Position numbers and translations under genes: made by a program. A DNA stretch of 64,000 nt. Source: Solanum dulcamara. Lineage: Eukaryota > Streptophyta > Magnoliopsida > Solanales > Solanaceae. Positions 1-11,112 of the stretch are shown here, one piece after another (position 1 is the stretch's first letter; every line of letters starts with the position of its first letter). The stretch spans positions 43,658,793 through 43,722,792 of the forward strand of contig NC_077238.1 in assembly GCF_947179165.1 (NCBI RefSeq). The letters run 5' to 3'. The notes below the pieces were generated by a model, which had not been told where the DNA came from, made no database searches, and saw only the letters and a program-made list of their open reading frames with translations.

Positions 1-953
1 TCAAATGCCTACAAATATTCATCATCAAAAACAAATTTTACCTCTTTTTTGAGCAACCCACACATTGGTTTGGCTATCTTTGAAAAATCTTTGATGAAAC
101 GCTGGTAGAATCCGGCATGGCCTAAGAAACTACGAACTCCTTTTACTAAGATTGGTGGCGGAAGTTTCTCAATCACTTCAATTTTTGCTTTGTCCACTTC
201 CAACCCATCTTTTGACACTTTATGTCCCAACACAATACCCTTTTTTACCAAGAAATGACACTTCTCCCAGTTTAAGATAAGGTTTGTTTCTTCACACCTT
301 GCAAGTACTTTCTCTAGATTTTTCAAGCAAAGATCAAAAGACTCTCCGAAAACTGAAAAGTCATCCATGAAAACCTCTACAAACGCTTCCACCATATCAT
401 GAAATATTGCAATAATACACCTCTGAAAAGTGGTAGGAGCATTGGAAAGGCCAAATGGCATATGCTTGAATGCATAAGTCCCGTAAGGGCATGTGAATGT
501 TGTCTTTTCTTGATCCTCTGGTGCAATGGTGATTTGATTGTAACCTGAATATCCATCTAAGAAACAGTTGTATTCTTGGCCTGCTAACCTATCAAGCATT
601 TGGTAAATGAACAGTACAGGGTAGTGATCTTTTCTTGTTGCATCATTCAATTTTCTGTAGTCTATGCATATGCGCCACCCAGTCACTGTTCTTGTAGGTA
701 TTTACTCGTTTTATTCATTGGTTCTCACAGTCATTCCCTCTTTCTTTAGTACACACTGAACTGGGCTTACCCACTTACTGTCAGAAATTGGGTATATTAT
801 GCCTGCATCTAGCCACTTAATTATCTCTTTTTTCACAACCTCTTTCATGATGGGATTCAACCGGCGTTGTGGTTGTGCACTAGCCTTATGCACTTCTTCC
901 ATGAAAATTCTGTGCATGCATAAACCGAGGCTGATGCCATGAAGATCAGCCAT
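1..953 (-). pseudogene. Reverse transcriptase, unit A (window-truncated, broken)
   Basis: This encoded the Ty3/gypsy reverse transcriptase that copies element RNA into DNA in the virus-like particle. The main frame (9-686) holds the finger and palm: GWRICIDYRKLN at the start, a first catalytic aspartate in CFLDGYSGYNQ (about residue 44), MPFGLSNAPTTFQRC, and the active-site FMDDF with aspartates at about 108-109. The N-terminal part (711-953, with VKKEIIKWLDAGIIYPISDSKWVSPVQ) is cut off by two in-frame stops near 690-712. A TAG at 9-11 separates the domain from the RNase H that would follow outside the window; unit B has the same stop. The domain order and strand match units B and C. Confidence 0.9.
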
Positions 954-1054
954 TTGCCACCCAATGGCCTTTTGGTGCCTCTTCAGTACCTCCAGTGCTG
1001 CTATGACTTATGCCTCAGACAAAGCAGATGAAAGGATTACAGGTAAAGTGTTAT

Positions 1055-2107
1055 TTATTCCAAGGGTTCATCATACCTGAGATGTGCTGGCAGTTTTTTT
1101 AACTCCAATTTAGGGGCTTTCTCGAGAGAAGGCTTGGGTGAAGGACCCAATTCTCTATTCAAGGGTTCTACATTCCTCTTCCATATGCTAATATTTGGCA
1201 TATCAAGCACATTTGCTAGCTCTTTAGCTTCCATGTCCTCTTCAATATCTTGACCCATTACGACTTTCACCAACGGATCATTTGAGGTAGTACATTGAGC
1301 TGATATTTCCTCATTAATAATGGTTATATTAGACATCTCCTCATAAATTGCAGGCAATTTCAGTGCATGATATACATCGAACACTTCCACTTTATCATGT
1401 GCTCTCATAGTCAATCTACATGCAGCCACATCAATTAGTGCCCCGCCTGTTGCTAAGAACGGGCGTCCTAAGATAAAAGGAACATTGGGGTCTGGCTCAA
1501 AATCTAAAATGACAAAATCAACAGGAAAGATGAGGGATCCTACTTGTACCAAAACATCTTCAATGATACAATCAGGTCTAGCTATAGAACGATCCGCTAG
1601 TTGTAGCAAAATAGTTGTTGCTTTAAGTTCTCCCAGGCCTAGTTTCTTAAGCATGGATCTAGGCATTAAGTTGATACTAACACCCAGATCACAGAGACCT
1701 CTTGCATTACTATATTTACCGATGGTTACCTGCACCGTGAAACTACCTGGTTCTTTTAGTTTGGCTGGAAGCTTGCTTTTGTTCAAGATTCTTGAACTAC
1801 ACTGTTCAGTGAGTGCCACAGTTGCAAATTCAACTAACTTGCTTTTATTGGCCACAATATCCTTGACGAATTTAGCATACTTTGGGATTCTCTGTAAAAC
1901 ATCAATCAAAGGCAAATTAGTTTGCACCTATTTCAACAAATCTATAAACTTTGCAAAACACTCTTCTTTCTTCTTTTTAAATTTTTGGGGAAATGGAGGA
2001 GGAGGTTTTGTCTTTGGTTCCACTATTGCTTTTGAACCGCTAGGTTCACCTTTTTGCCTGACTTGCTCTTTGCCTTTTTCCTCTGCCGATTGTGCTTTGG
2101 GAGCCAA
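1055..2107 (-). pseudogene. Aspartic protease region of gag-pol, unit A
   Basis: This encodes the retropepsin-type protease that would cut the Gag-Pol polyprotein. The catalytic loop is LCDLGVSINLMP, where D-L-G replaces the D-[ST]-G of many retroviral proteases, a form common in Athila-type elements. The second conserved motif FILGRPFLATGGALIDV follows about 80 residues later. The upstream linker is proline- and lysine-rich (PPPPFPQKFKKQKEE). The frame is cut by a TAG at about 1928 and loses register near 1055, just before the protease-RT linker that ends SEA-stop-VIAALEVL. It is preceded by a TAA at 2108-2110 that also occurs in units B and C. Confidence 0.85.
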
Positions 2108-3610
2108 TTAAGTGAGTAGGCGACGACTGCGAGTACTCACGACATTCACCTGTTTGGGATTGGGATCAGTGTTACCTGGTAAGCCCCCTTGTTGGCGAGA
2201 ACTATGTGCACTTGCCAATTGCCCAAGCTGTTTCTCTAAATTTTGGGTAGCTAGTTGATTTTGTCGAACATCGGAAGCTAGCTTGGCTTGGTCTGTCATG
2301 ATTTGTTTCAACATGTCCTCAACACTCATGCTTCCCGATTTTCTTGATCCTTGATCACCTTGACTTTGAGCATTGTATCCTTGACTAGGATTATTGTATT
2401 GGTGTCCACCTCCTTATGGTATGTATTGAGTTTGCCCTTGATGATGATTTTGTTGATTTTCACCCTATGAGAAGTTAAGATGGTTTCTCCAATTTGGGTT
2501 GTAAGTATTTCCATAGTTTTGGTTGCCAACACGCTTAGGTGCATTACCTACAAAATTTATTAATTTAGGATTTGCTCCACAATATTTGACCACATGCTCA
2601 CTGCTTCTACATACTTCGCACCACATATGTTGTTGTTGAACCATGCTCACTGAAGCCTGCTGCTGTCCTTTTACTAGCATGTTGAAATGTGTTGTCATCA
2701 TATTTTGCATTGCTGCAATTGTGGTGTCAATGCAGTTACTGCATCAACCTCTAACATGCCTACTTGTTTTTGGGTGACAGATCTAGCATTTCCTCCGTTC
2801 CACTCCAAATTTCCTTGGGATATGCGATTTAACAATGTGTATAACTCATCATATGTTTTCTCCAAGGCTTGCCCACCTGTAGCTAAATCAAGAAGAATTT
2901 TGGTGTTGGGTTCCAACCCTTCTATAAAGGTATGGACCAATACTTCGTTAGCTTGATAATGATGAGGGCCACTAATGAGTAATGATTTAAATCTGTCCCA
3001 CGATTGGTACAAATTTTCTCCTAACTTTTGCTTGAAGCTCAAAATTTCAGCCCTCAACTTAGCCGTCTTCCCCGAAAGGAAGAACCTTATAAGAAACTTG
3101 CCGGCCAAATCATTCTATGAAGTGATTGAATTTGGTGGTTCCGACTTTAACCACCTATTGGGTTATCCTATCAAAGAAAAAGGAAACAATGTTAGTCTCA
3201 CATAATTAGGGGATACCCCAATTAGCGTGTAAGTGTCGCTGATCTCCAAAAAAATTTGGATGTGAACTTGAGGATCTTCATGAGGCAATCCCGTGAACTA
3301 TCCATTAGAGTGCAACAATTGCACCATGTTCTATTTTAATTCAAATCTCCCTCCAGCTGGCGGTTTCTGAATGCTGGAGGTGATATTTGCAGTGAGTGGA
3401 ACTGCCACATCACGTACTATCCCGATTGCCATGGCCGTAGGGAGCTCCTCTGGAAAACCTCTCCTTCTAAATTATGATTTTCCGCCAGATTTAGTTTATA
3501 TATTAAGTTTTGAGAAGCCGCTGTTCGCTTTTTCTGCTGAAAGAATCGTTCAGGCTCGGATAACGGATCTATAAGCTCTTTGTCTCTGTCCAGTGTAATG
3601 TTTAAGTTGC
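2108..3610 (-). pseudogene. Gag, unit A (several stops)
   Basis: Gag would form the particle shell and bind genomic RNA. Recognisable parts are the retrotransposon-gag core (LTLFPFSLIGEAKRWL style, followed by SFKQKLGENLYQSWDRFKSLL), KTYDELYTLLNRISQGN, and a CCHC zinc knuckle CEVCRSSEHVVKYC with spacing C-x2-C-x4-H-x4-C, encoded near 2570-2620. The C-terminal part has a short coiled-coil-like stretch (VEDMLKQIMTDQAKLASDVRQNQ). In-frame stops lie at 2414-2416 (TAA, shared by all units), 2465-2467 (TAG, shared with B only) and 2108-2110 (TAA, shared by all). A frameshift at about 2720 is unit-specific. No clear ATG is visible near the N-terminus at about 3600, so the start is uncertain. Confidence 0.85.
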
Positions 3611-3690
3611 CTGCGAAAATTCACAGATAAAACCAAGTTGTTAACGCTAGCACAATCAACATAGAAAGTAAATTTTCCTAATTTCTAAGG

Positions 3691-3708
3691 TCCCCGGCAG
3701 CGGCGCCA
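3691..3708 (-). promoter_or_regulatory. Primer-binding site (tRNA-Asp type), unit A
   Basis: Read on the minus strand this is TGGCGCCGCTGCCGGGGA. It differs at one base from the complement of the 3' end of plant tRNA-Asp as I recall it. It sits 6 bases inside the LTR end, as expected for minus-strand priming in Athila elements. Confidence 0.88.
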
Positions 3709-3714
3709 AAAACT

Positions 3715-5095
3715 TGTTGTGGCTACAATTGCACATGCAAGTGTACATAGTCTCTCAAGTAGTAAAGCGGCTCTTTCAAGCCAGATATCGAACCCACAGG
3801 GACCTTGAAAAGGCAAACAGTTTCTTTCAAATGCCTACACTAATTATAGTTATGCAATGAGATTAAGATTGTTTGTTACTAATTTTTGGAAGTATTAAAA
3901 CTTTCTCGAAGTGAAGACAATGCAATAGTTATGTATATTAATCAGGCTTTAAGAGATTCCAGGGCTATAGCATAACGTGAAATCAAGTTTACTATTATTC
4001 AATCTTAGTTTCCGATGGGCTATTTAATTACTCATAAAAAGGGTTAATAATCCAATTATGGTTTTCCGACCTATAATTGCCTATCTTCATTGCCAACCTA
4101 ACTACATCGTTGAGTGGTGATAGGTATGAAAAAATAAAAACGCATTTAACTATCATCCTTTATCCTAACCAAATGTGGTAAATAGGTATGTATCACAAGC
4201 ATCCTATCTACTAATCACGCTAACATATATTAGTATGAACATATTCCTTCCATTCTTTGTTCATCTACCTGTCCTCTTTCGATTTCAAGATAAACAACAA
4301 GTATATCTTAATGCTGGCCAAACATCAAAATCATAACCACAAGACTGGAAGAGTAATTAGAATCAACAACCCATCTTACATCAAGTTTAAATTCTATTAA
4401 ACCATGCTTCGTAGCTATAGCCCCAGAATTTGGGTGTTTAGCTACTCATATGTAAATAACAACACCAAGGAATCAATTCCATACACATTAAAATACAATA
4501 AAGGAAGAAAGGAACCTAAGATGTTTTTGTGCTTCTCTTCTTCTTTCTTTTTTCTTCTCTTCTTTTTCCGCCTCCAAAAACGTCTGCCCCATTGCCCTAG
4601 CACAAGAAACTTTTTAAAGTGCTCTTTTCTTTCAATTATTGAAGGACAGAATAATAAATAATTGGAAATTTGATGGCGCTGTAGTGGGGCATCGTGCCAC
4701 TATCGCGCCCAGAGAATTTCTGAAGAATTTTGCTTGGCGCTGAAGTGAGGCATCGCGCCCAGAGTATTTCTGAAGAATTTTTCTTAGCGCTGCAGTGAGG
4801 CATCGCGCCACCATCATACCCAAAACATGCCTCATTATGTTGCATCCTGGCGCATCGCGCCACTAGAATCTGTGCAGGTTTGACACTGCAGTGGCGCATC
4901 ACGCCACTATAGCGCTAGGACCATTTTTCCTGCCTTTTGCTTTGGAAACTTCCTGCATATGTTGGAACTCATACCTTATTACACACTTGCTTGATATTCC
5001 ATCCAAAATACGATATTTGGCTTCAATAACTTCTCAGAATGCCACACAACAATGGCGAAACATAGTGCATGGGCTTATAAATGCGCCCAAGATCA
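3715..5095 (-). repeat. LTR1: shared LTR (5' LTR of unit A, 3' LTR of unit B), 1381 bp
   Basis: On the plus strand it begins TGTTGTGGCTAC next to the primer site of unit A and ends AAGATCA next to the polypurine tract of unit B. The right edge is fixed by LTR3, where homology stops at the same AAGATCA. LTR1 serves two units at once: one primer site on its left, one polypurine tract on its right. It carries a block of GC-rich palindromes at 4675-4916. Plus-strand open frames inside it (for example near 4404-4661) are not supported as genes. Confidence 0.9.
4675..4916. repeat. GC-rich palindrome cluster inside LTR1
   Basis: Four to five imperfect inverted repeats are built from an arm like GGCGCTGCAGTGGCGC, a short ATC loop, and the complementary arm GCGCCACTATAGCGCC. 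They are separated by AT-rich spacers with TTTCTGAAGAATTT. The same ordered block occurs again next to integrase (7770-8025 and 17626-17882). Individual arms differ between LTR1, LTR2 and LTR3 by substitution and arm loss. Confidence 0.85.
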
Positions 5096-5108
5096 CCACC
5101 CCCCACTT
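5096..5108 (-). promoter_or_regulatory. Polypurine tract, unit B
   Basis: On the minus strand this reads AAGTGGGGGGTGG directly before the LTR terminus TGATCTTGGGC. This is the expected position for the plus-strand primer of unit B. The equivalent site of unit C is deleted. Confidence 0.85.
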
Positions 5109-6183
5109 ATACTTTTGTTCGTCCTCGAATAAACACCTGAATTGAGCGTAGACGTTCATCCTAGCATGAACCTAAGGCAATCTATCTCAGATATACCTTG
5201 AACACCTGGCTACACATGTTCAATCATCTTAACAAGTTCAACAACTCTTAAACTCAAGAATTTACTCTATAACACAGCAATCCATATGCATCATTTAATT
5301 GGACATTCTATAGATTATCAAATCCTTACAATTTAACATGTGCATCTCACTCACTCTCTCAAACGATTTCATGTGCGACACAAGGATTTCCATAGGCTTG
5401 CCCTTCGTGTTTTGCTCTACTAATACAAGAATGCAATAGTTTTACGATTGCATAGGTCTTCATAGGTTGTGATTTAAAATGGTGGGACGATAAGAATCAT
5501 TATTTAGTACCTTTCTTAAACACTTCAATACATCACCCTTCTCACCATTTTTTTTGTGGGTCGGATTGATTAAACTTCAAAGTGAGGCTCAATAGGGATA
5601 AGAGAGTATTGAAAGCTTGGGTTTAGTATAAAGCAAGGGAAAATAACCAAGGCTATCTAAGAAATGCCTAGTTTCTTTCCTAAACTATATAATCTTTATT
5701 TTGTTTCGCATACACCTCGAGCAAGTTCTAGCTCTCGATATGTCTACACTGAATACATACAATCCCCACTCACACATAGCACATGTACAATTGAAGAATG
5801 ATAACTATTGAATGCCAACTACACAATCATATGAATTAAAATTAAGCATGCATCACCTGAGTCAAATACAAGAATTTAAGTGTCTTAAACTGGTCATTTC
5901 ATTTCATAACATGCCTTCCCTCACATGCATAGCCTAGTCAGACATTTTCCATACCAAAAGAATGAAACACATTTTTTTGTACGGTTCAAAAGGGACTATC
6001 CTTGGCTAAAGACCCGAAAACAACTACCAAGAAACCCAAAATGAAAAATGCACTAAAATAAAGTTTCTACAAAGGTACAATGATCAATTCCAACTCTCAC
6101 CCCACACTTAAACAAAGCACTGTCCCCAGTGCTCTATAATAATGCATAGTTTTAAGAGTGAAAGAAAGAACTCCCTACATAGC
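5109..6183 (-). other. Untranslated 3' region of unit B (env-like ORF to polypurine tract)
   Basis: AT-rich sequence without a sustained open frame on either strand, colinear with 14990-16039 in unit C. I see no RNA gene or second element in it. It contains the C-rich stretch CTCACCCCACACTTAAAC just after the env-like stop, which could be a relic polypurine-like tract, but this is weak. Confidence 0.6.
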
Positions 6184-7404
6184 TCAGTCATCATCTCCTC
6201 CAGTTATGGTGGCTGTGTTATCTACCACCATAATATCAATGGTAGCCATATCCTCTAGTTCTTCATCTTTCTCGTCTTCTCCCACCTCTTCCATGGTGGG
6301 TTCATTATCATCTAGAGGCTCTTGAAAAGCTGGCCCTACCCTACACATATGCATAGCACTATCCGTAAGAGGATAGCGCTCTACCAATTCTGTCATCTCG
6401 TCGTCCGTTACTGGATGACCACCAATACGCAATTATAATTCTGCCATTCCAAATATGCGACCCATCCAACTTTCATCACGAGCTTGTCGTCCTATAGCCG
6501 ATAACATTTATCCCTGTGCTACGTCATGACTCCTTGTTTTGGTCATGTCAACCACCTTACAATTCAAATGCGGCACCCTTGGTGCACTTAGATCATGGCT
6601 TTCTTCCGTAACTCCTTGATCCCTCAACATTCGGGTTATTATGCTTCCATAACAGAAATGCCACCTCTTATTGTTTCTGAATTTAAGCATATTGCGATAG
6701 ATCACCGACTCTGCATTTACCTGTAACCCTTTCATCAAACGGTAAACTAGGACAACCCTTTCCCTAGTCACTTCTGACATATGCTTACATGGCAACAAGA
6801 CAATGCACATGATTTTCAACCACACCTTGGCTTCACTATTCAAATGTGAATAATGCAGTGTACTGTACCTACCGGTGTCTTTTGCCCTCTCCCATCGTCC
6901 AATGGAGTTAGTACCACAAAGAGTATGACAAATATCTCTGTATGGTGGTTGTTCTTTCATATCTATAAATTCATTAAAATCATAATGTGGTGTCCCTAAA
7001 AACTCATTCAAACTTCTAGTTGAAAAATAGATAACTTTACCCCGAACCTCTACCTTATTGGTACTTGACTGATCAGTGTTCCAATTTGCATAAAATTCAT
7101 AGACAAGAGTTAAATTGCACTCACCTTGGTCTTCAAAAATGAATTAAAGACCCAAATTTTAGACCATCTCGTGAATTTGGGGAAACTCCATTTGTAGTTT
7201 TCCTTCATTCACATATTCATCTCCCATGTATTTAGCTTCTTTCTGGGAGTCAAACCAATCTAGTCCATACTGCTTCACTACTTGCCTACCAAATCAATGC
7301 GGTGGTATCCCTGAGCTTGTTTGTCTAGTGGTTAAAGAAGTCCCTATTTTTCGGGACCTCTTGCTGCCAACTCCTTGGTCCACTTGTTTTCCTTTGGATG
7401 CCAT
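6184..7404 (-). pseudogene. Env-like / plant transposon ORF, unit B
   Basis: This ORF lies between integrase and the 3' LTR, the place of the extra 'env-like' gene of Athila elements. The reading begins at ATG 7402-7404 with a basic N-terminus (MASKGKQV), then YGLDWFDSQKEAKYMG, a core with NEFLGTPHYDFNEF, WLKIMCIVLLPCKH, TRERVVLVYRLMKGL and MLKFRNNKRWHFCYGSIITR, and an acidic C-terminus ending GGDDD. The core resembles the family annotated as putative plant transposon protein (Pfam PF20167-like, from memory). There is no clear signal peptide or membrane anchor. An in-frame TGA follows IPPH near residue 37, also present in unit C. Two CAA-to-TAA changes break the C-terminal third (near 6433 and 6508). 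Its biochemical function is unknown. Confidence 0.7.
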
Positions 7405-8320
7405 TAGAGATGAAAAGGGTAATTTAGAAGAAAGAAATCGGATTCTTGGTAATGTGGTTGTTTGGAAAAGTTCAAAGAGGAGAGAAAGAAGATTTAGTGA
7501 TGGTTTGGTGAGGTAAATGTTTTGTGGTATGATATGTGTGTGGAGAAAGGTGATTTATAGTAGAAATTAGAGTGGAAGTTGAAGGGGAAAAGTTTTGGGA
7601 GTTTTAGAAATTAGATGGGAAGTTGAAAGGGAAGGGTTGTGGGAGTTTTAGGGTCGGCTAGTGGAGGAGAAAAAATGGAGATAATGGAGGCAATTGAGGT
7701 AATGGAGGGTTTTGGGCTTTTGGTCTATTTTAAACCTGATATTTAGGCTTTTGGCCTGACCCTACTAGTGGCGCTGTAGTGGCGCATCACGCCAGTGTAG
7801 CTCCAGACTAATTTTTCATAATTTTGTTATGGCGCTACAATGGAGCATCGCGCCAGTGTAGCTCCACAATGAATTTCTAAAGAATTTCGTTATGGCGCTG
7901 CAGTGGTGACTCGCGCCACTATATCTCCCAAAACATGCCTCAGTAGTTTGCCTCCTTGCGCATCACGCCACTAGAATCTGTGCAGGTTTTGGAGCTTTAG
8001 TGGCGCATCACGCCAGTGTATCCCCAAGAGCTATTTTTCTGCCTATGCTTCTCCAAACTCCAGCTTGTTCTACACTGCTACCTGTTGTTCTGCATATGAA
8101 ATTTTCACAATTATATAAACAGCTAGGTGGGTTACCTCTCACCTAGCGTCTTATTTTTGGTTGTGGCTCGATGCAATATATATATACATATAATCGCAAC
8201 ATCAAATTCTATTTTTAAAGAAAAATAAAATTACAAACTATACTTAAGTTTCGATACACATCACGGGTTGCCTCCTGTGCAGTGCCTTATTTTCCATCGT
8301 GGCACGACCCAGTTGTTGCC
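7405..8320 (-). other. Spacer between integrase and env-like ORF, unit B
   Basis: Non-coding. From right to left on the minus strand it holds two copies of a GGGAGGCAACCC-type motif (8265-8276 and 8129-8140, seen as GGGTTGCCTCCT and GGGTTACCTCTC on plus), a short AT run, the palindrome block 7770-8025, and a purine-rich stretch on the plus strand (7540-7710) leading to the env-like start. It may act as a leader or splice region for the env-like ORF; this is inference. Confidence 0.6.
7770..8025. repeat. Palindrome block next to integrase, unit B (copy of the LTR block)
   Basis: Repeated arms GGCGCTGTAGTGGCGC ATC ACGCCAGTGTAGCTCC and variants appear in the same order as in the LTR, including the shared linkers AACATGCCTCAGTAGTTTGC and CACTAGAATCTGTGCAGGTT. 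Homology continues past the palindromes (CTATTTTTC.TGCC). This is therefore an internal duplication of LTR sequence, or the reverse, in the same orientation. Confidence 0.85.
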
Positions 8321-9430
8321 TCACTCATTTTCCAGTTTGATGGCTTCCTCTTCCCTGTTAAAATCTTCACCAAAGTAAGTTTTTACTCTTTGTCCGTTTA
8401 CCAAGAATGTAGACATTTTCATTGTATTCCACAATTCCACAGCTTCATGTGACATTGTACGCACTACCTCAAAAGGTCCACTCCATTTGGATCGCAATTT
8501 TCCAGGGAAGAGATTGAGTCTACAATTGAAGAGGAGTACCTTTTGCCCAGGTTGGAAAGTGCGAGTGATGATGTGCTTGTCATGCCATCGCTTTGTTTTC
8601 TCCTTGTAGAGCTTGGCATTTTCATAAGCATGGAGCCTAAACTCTTCCAACTCGTGCAATTGATTCAACCTCTTCCGGCCTGCTAGCTCTGGATTCAAAT
8701 TAAACTTCTTAATTGCCCAGTAAGCTTGATGTTCTAACTCCACTGGTCGGTGACATACTTTACCGAATACCATTTGGTATGGGGAGGTTCTAATGGGTGT
8801 TTTGTATGCTGTTCGGTATTCCCAAAGAGCTTCATCTATTTTTTCCGACCAATCTTTCCTTTGAGCATTCACAGTCTTTTGTAATATCTGTTTTACCTCT
8901 CTGTTGGATACCTCAATTTGCCCACTGGTTTGAGGATGATATGCTGTAGAAACTTTATGCCTCACCCCATACTTAGCCAAGAGATTCTTTACTATTTGAT
9001 TTATGAAGTGTGACCCTCCATCACTGATAATTGCCCTAGGAGTGCCAAATCGAGTGAAGATGTGCTTTTTCAAAAACTTGCTCACCACTTTCGAATCATT
9101 TGTAGGAAGGGCCACGGCTTCAACCCATTTGGACACGTAATCCACTGCCACTAATATATATTGATTTCCACATGAGGGCAGAAAAGGACCCATGAAGTCC
9201 ATTCTTCATACATCGAAGATTTTAACCTCTAGAATGTTGTTCAAAGGCATTTCACGTCTTCATGATATGGTGCCCGTTCTTTGACATTGGCCACAGTTCT
9301 TCACATAACCTGCAGCGTCCTTAAACAATGTAGGCCAAAATAAACCCGATTAAAGTACCTTATGTGCAGTCCGCTCTCCTCCATGATGGCCGCCATATGG
9401 TGATGAGTGGCATGCAACCAATACTTGGTG
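8321..9430 (-). pseudogene. Integrase, unit B (core and C-terminus open)
   Basis: Integrase joins element DNA into the chromosome. A 293-residue frame (8321-9202) retains a complete catalytic core. It begins MDFMGPF (first Asp), has SDGGSHF (second Asp, residue 61) and [10 protein letters not shown] (Glu, residue 97), giving the D-35-E spacing. The C-terminal region has [28 protein letters not shown] and a GPFEVVR beta-barrel-like stretch, ending ...KLENE. The N-terminal zinc-binding part (9203-9430, [13 protein letters not shown]) is broken by several stops, including a TAA at KVL-stop-SG shared with unit C. It has no chromodomain, as expected for Athila. It is followed by the palindrome spacer. 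Confidence 0.9.
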
Positions 9431-9433
9431 TAC

Positions 9434-10111
9434 CTATGCTTCTGTCACACACCTCCTCACCATTCGATCAACACCTCGCTTGAATAAATAAGGATCGTCC
9501 CATATGTAGAGGAGAGCATCATGCATAAGCTTCTTCTTTTGTTGTGAGGTAGCATCAGGAGGGAACACTCCACTAACAAGGTAGTTCACAATATCTGCGT
9601 ACCATCGGAGATCTTGTACCTCTATTTCCAGCAGTTGCTCATCCAAAAATTCCTCATTTATCGGCTCTTGCTCAGACACATGGGGCGAACCCTCTAATCT
9701 TGATAGAGGGTTTGTTATTTGATTTTCGCATCCCCTCCTATCTTTGATTTCAATATCGAATTCTTGTACCAACAGAATCCATCTGATGAGCCTTGGCTTG
9801 GCATCCTTCTTGTTGAATAGGTACCTAAGACCTGCATGGTCAGTAAAAACAATCACTTTTGTACCTACCAAGTAAGAGCGGAATTTATCAAATGCATAGA
9901 CCAACGCCAGCATTTCCTTCTCCGTGACCCTGTAATTGGCCTGAGTAGAGTCAAGAGTTTTGCTTGCATAATAAATGGAATGAAAAATTTTCTCCTTATT
10001 TTGTCCCAGAACTACACCCACTGCTGTGTCGCTTGCGTCACACATAAGCACAAAAGGTAACTCCCAGTTATGAGCTAGTAGGATAGGGGCTTCAATCAAC
10101 TTTTTCTTCAA
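9434..10111 (-). pseudogene. RNase H domain and connection, unit B
   Basis: This would remove the RNA strand during reverse transcription. The frame is open for 225 residues. Catalytic residues are visible in [15 protein letters not shown] (Asp), [20 protein letters not shown] (Glu) and [13 protein letters not shown] (Asp). The tail [16 protein letters not shown]...[18 protein letters not shown] leads towards the integrase zinc region. It is separated from RT only by the TAG at 10124-10126, which unit A also has. Confidence 0.9.
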
Positions 10112-10123
10112 GAGTTCAAATGC

Positions 10124-11112
10124 CTATAAATATTCATCATCAAAAACAAATTTTACCTCTTTCTCGATCAACCCACACTTTGGTTTGGCTATCTTTGAAA
10201 AATCTTTGATGAAACGCCGGTAGAATCCGACATAGCCTAAAAAACTGCGAACTCCTTTTACTAAGATTGGTGGCAGAAGTTTCTCAATCACTTTAATTTT
10301 TGCTTTGTCCACTTCTAACCCATCTTTTGACACTTTATGTCCCAACACAATACCCTCTTTTACAAAGAAATGACACTTCTCCCAGTTTAAGACAAGGTTT
10401 TTTTCTTCACACCTTGCAAGTACTTTCTCTAGATTTTTCAAGCAAAGATCAAAAGACTCTCCGAAAACTGAAAAGTCATCCATGAAAACCTCTACAAACT
10501 CTTCCACCATATCATGAAATATTGCAATCATACGCCTTTGAAAAGTGGTAGGAGCATTGGAAAGGCCAAATGGCATATGCTTGAATGCAAAAGTCCCGTA
10601 AGGGCATGTGAATGTTGTCTTTTATTGATCCTCTGGTGCAATGGTGATTTGATTGTAACCTGAATATCCGTCTAAGAAACAGTTGTATTCTTGGCCTGCT
10701 AACCTATCAAGCATTTGGTAAATGAACAGTACAGGGTAGTGATCTTTTCTTGTTGCATCATTCAATTTTCTATAGTCCATACATATGCGCCACCCAGTCA
10801 CTGTTCTTGTAGGTATTAACTCGTTTTTTCATTGGTTATGACAGTCATTCCCCCTTTCTTTGGTACACACTGAATTGGGCTTACCCACTTACTGTCAGAA
10901 ATTGGGTATATTATGCCTGCATCTAGCCACTAAATTATCTTTTTTTTCAAAACCTCTTTCATGATAGGGTTCAACCGGCATTGTGGTTTTGTACTAGCCT
11001 TATGTACTTCTTCCATGAAAATTCTGTGCATGAATAAAGCACGGCTGATGCCATGAAGATCAGCCATTTGCCACCCAATGGCCTTTTTGTGCCCCTTCAG
11101 TACCTCCACTGC
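10124..11112 (-). pseudogene. Reverse transcriptase, unit B
   Basis: The palm and thumb are open from 10124 to 10576 (MPFGLSNAPTTFQRRM, active-site VFMDDFSVF, KCHFFVKEGIVLGHKVSKDGLEVDKAKI, VRSFLGYVGFYRRFIKDFSKIAKP). The finger part further right is in frame, but a Glu codon has become TAA at PEDQ-stop-KTTF near 10624, and further breaks lie near 10830 and 10930. The N-terminal piece MADLHGIS...MHRIFMEEVHKAS is present. Upstream linker sequence is missing because of the 187-bp deletion at 11113-11117. Confidence 0.88.

Noticed and set aside
1485..2111. A 208-residue plus-strand open frame, with near copies at 11436-12038 and 21176-21778
   Set aside because: It is antisense to the protease region in all three units, recurs only because the units repeat, and matches no family that I know.
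4404..4661. Plus-strand open frame in LTR1 with a hydrophobic run, repeated in LTR2
   Set aside because: It lies inside the LTR, antisense to the element, is broken in LTR3, and its hydrophobic run comes from a simple TTC-rich tract.
4675..4916. Regularly spaced palindromes resembling a CRISPR array
   Set aside because: Repeats are imperfect, spacers are themselves repeated, the context is a plant LTR, and there are no cas genes.
7226..7516. Plus-strand frame repeated at 17082-17372
   Set aside because: It is a shadow of the env-like N-terminus, which reads in the opposite direction with family-like motifs.
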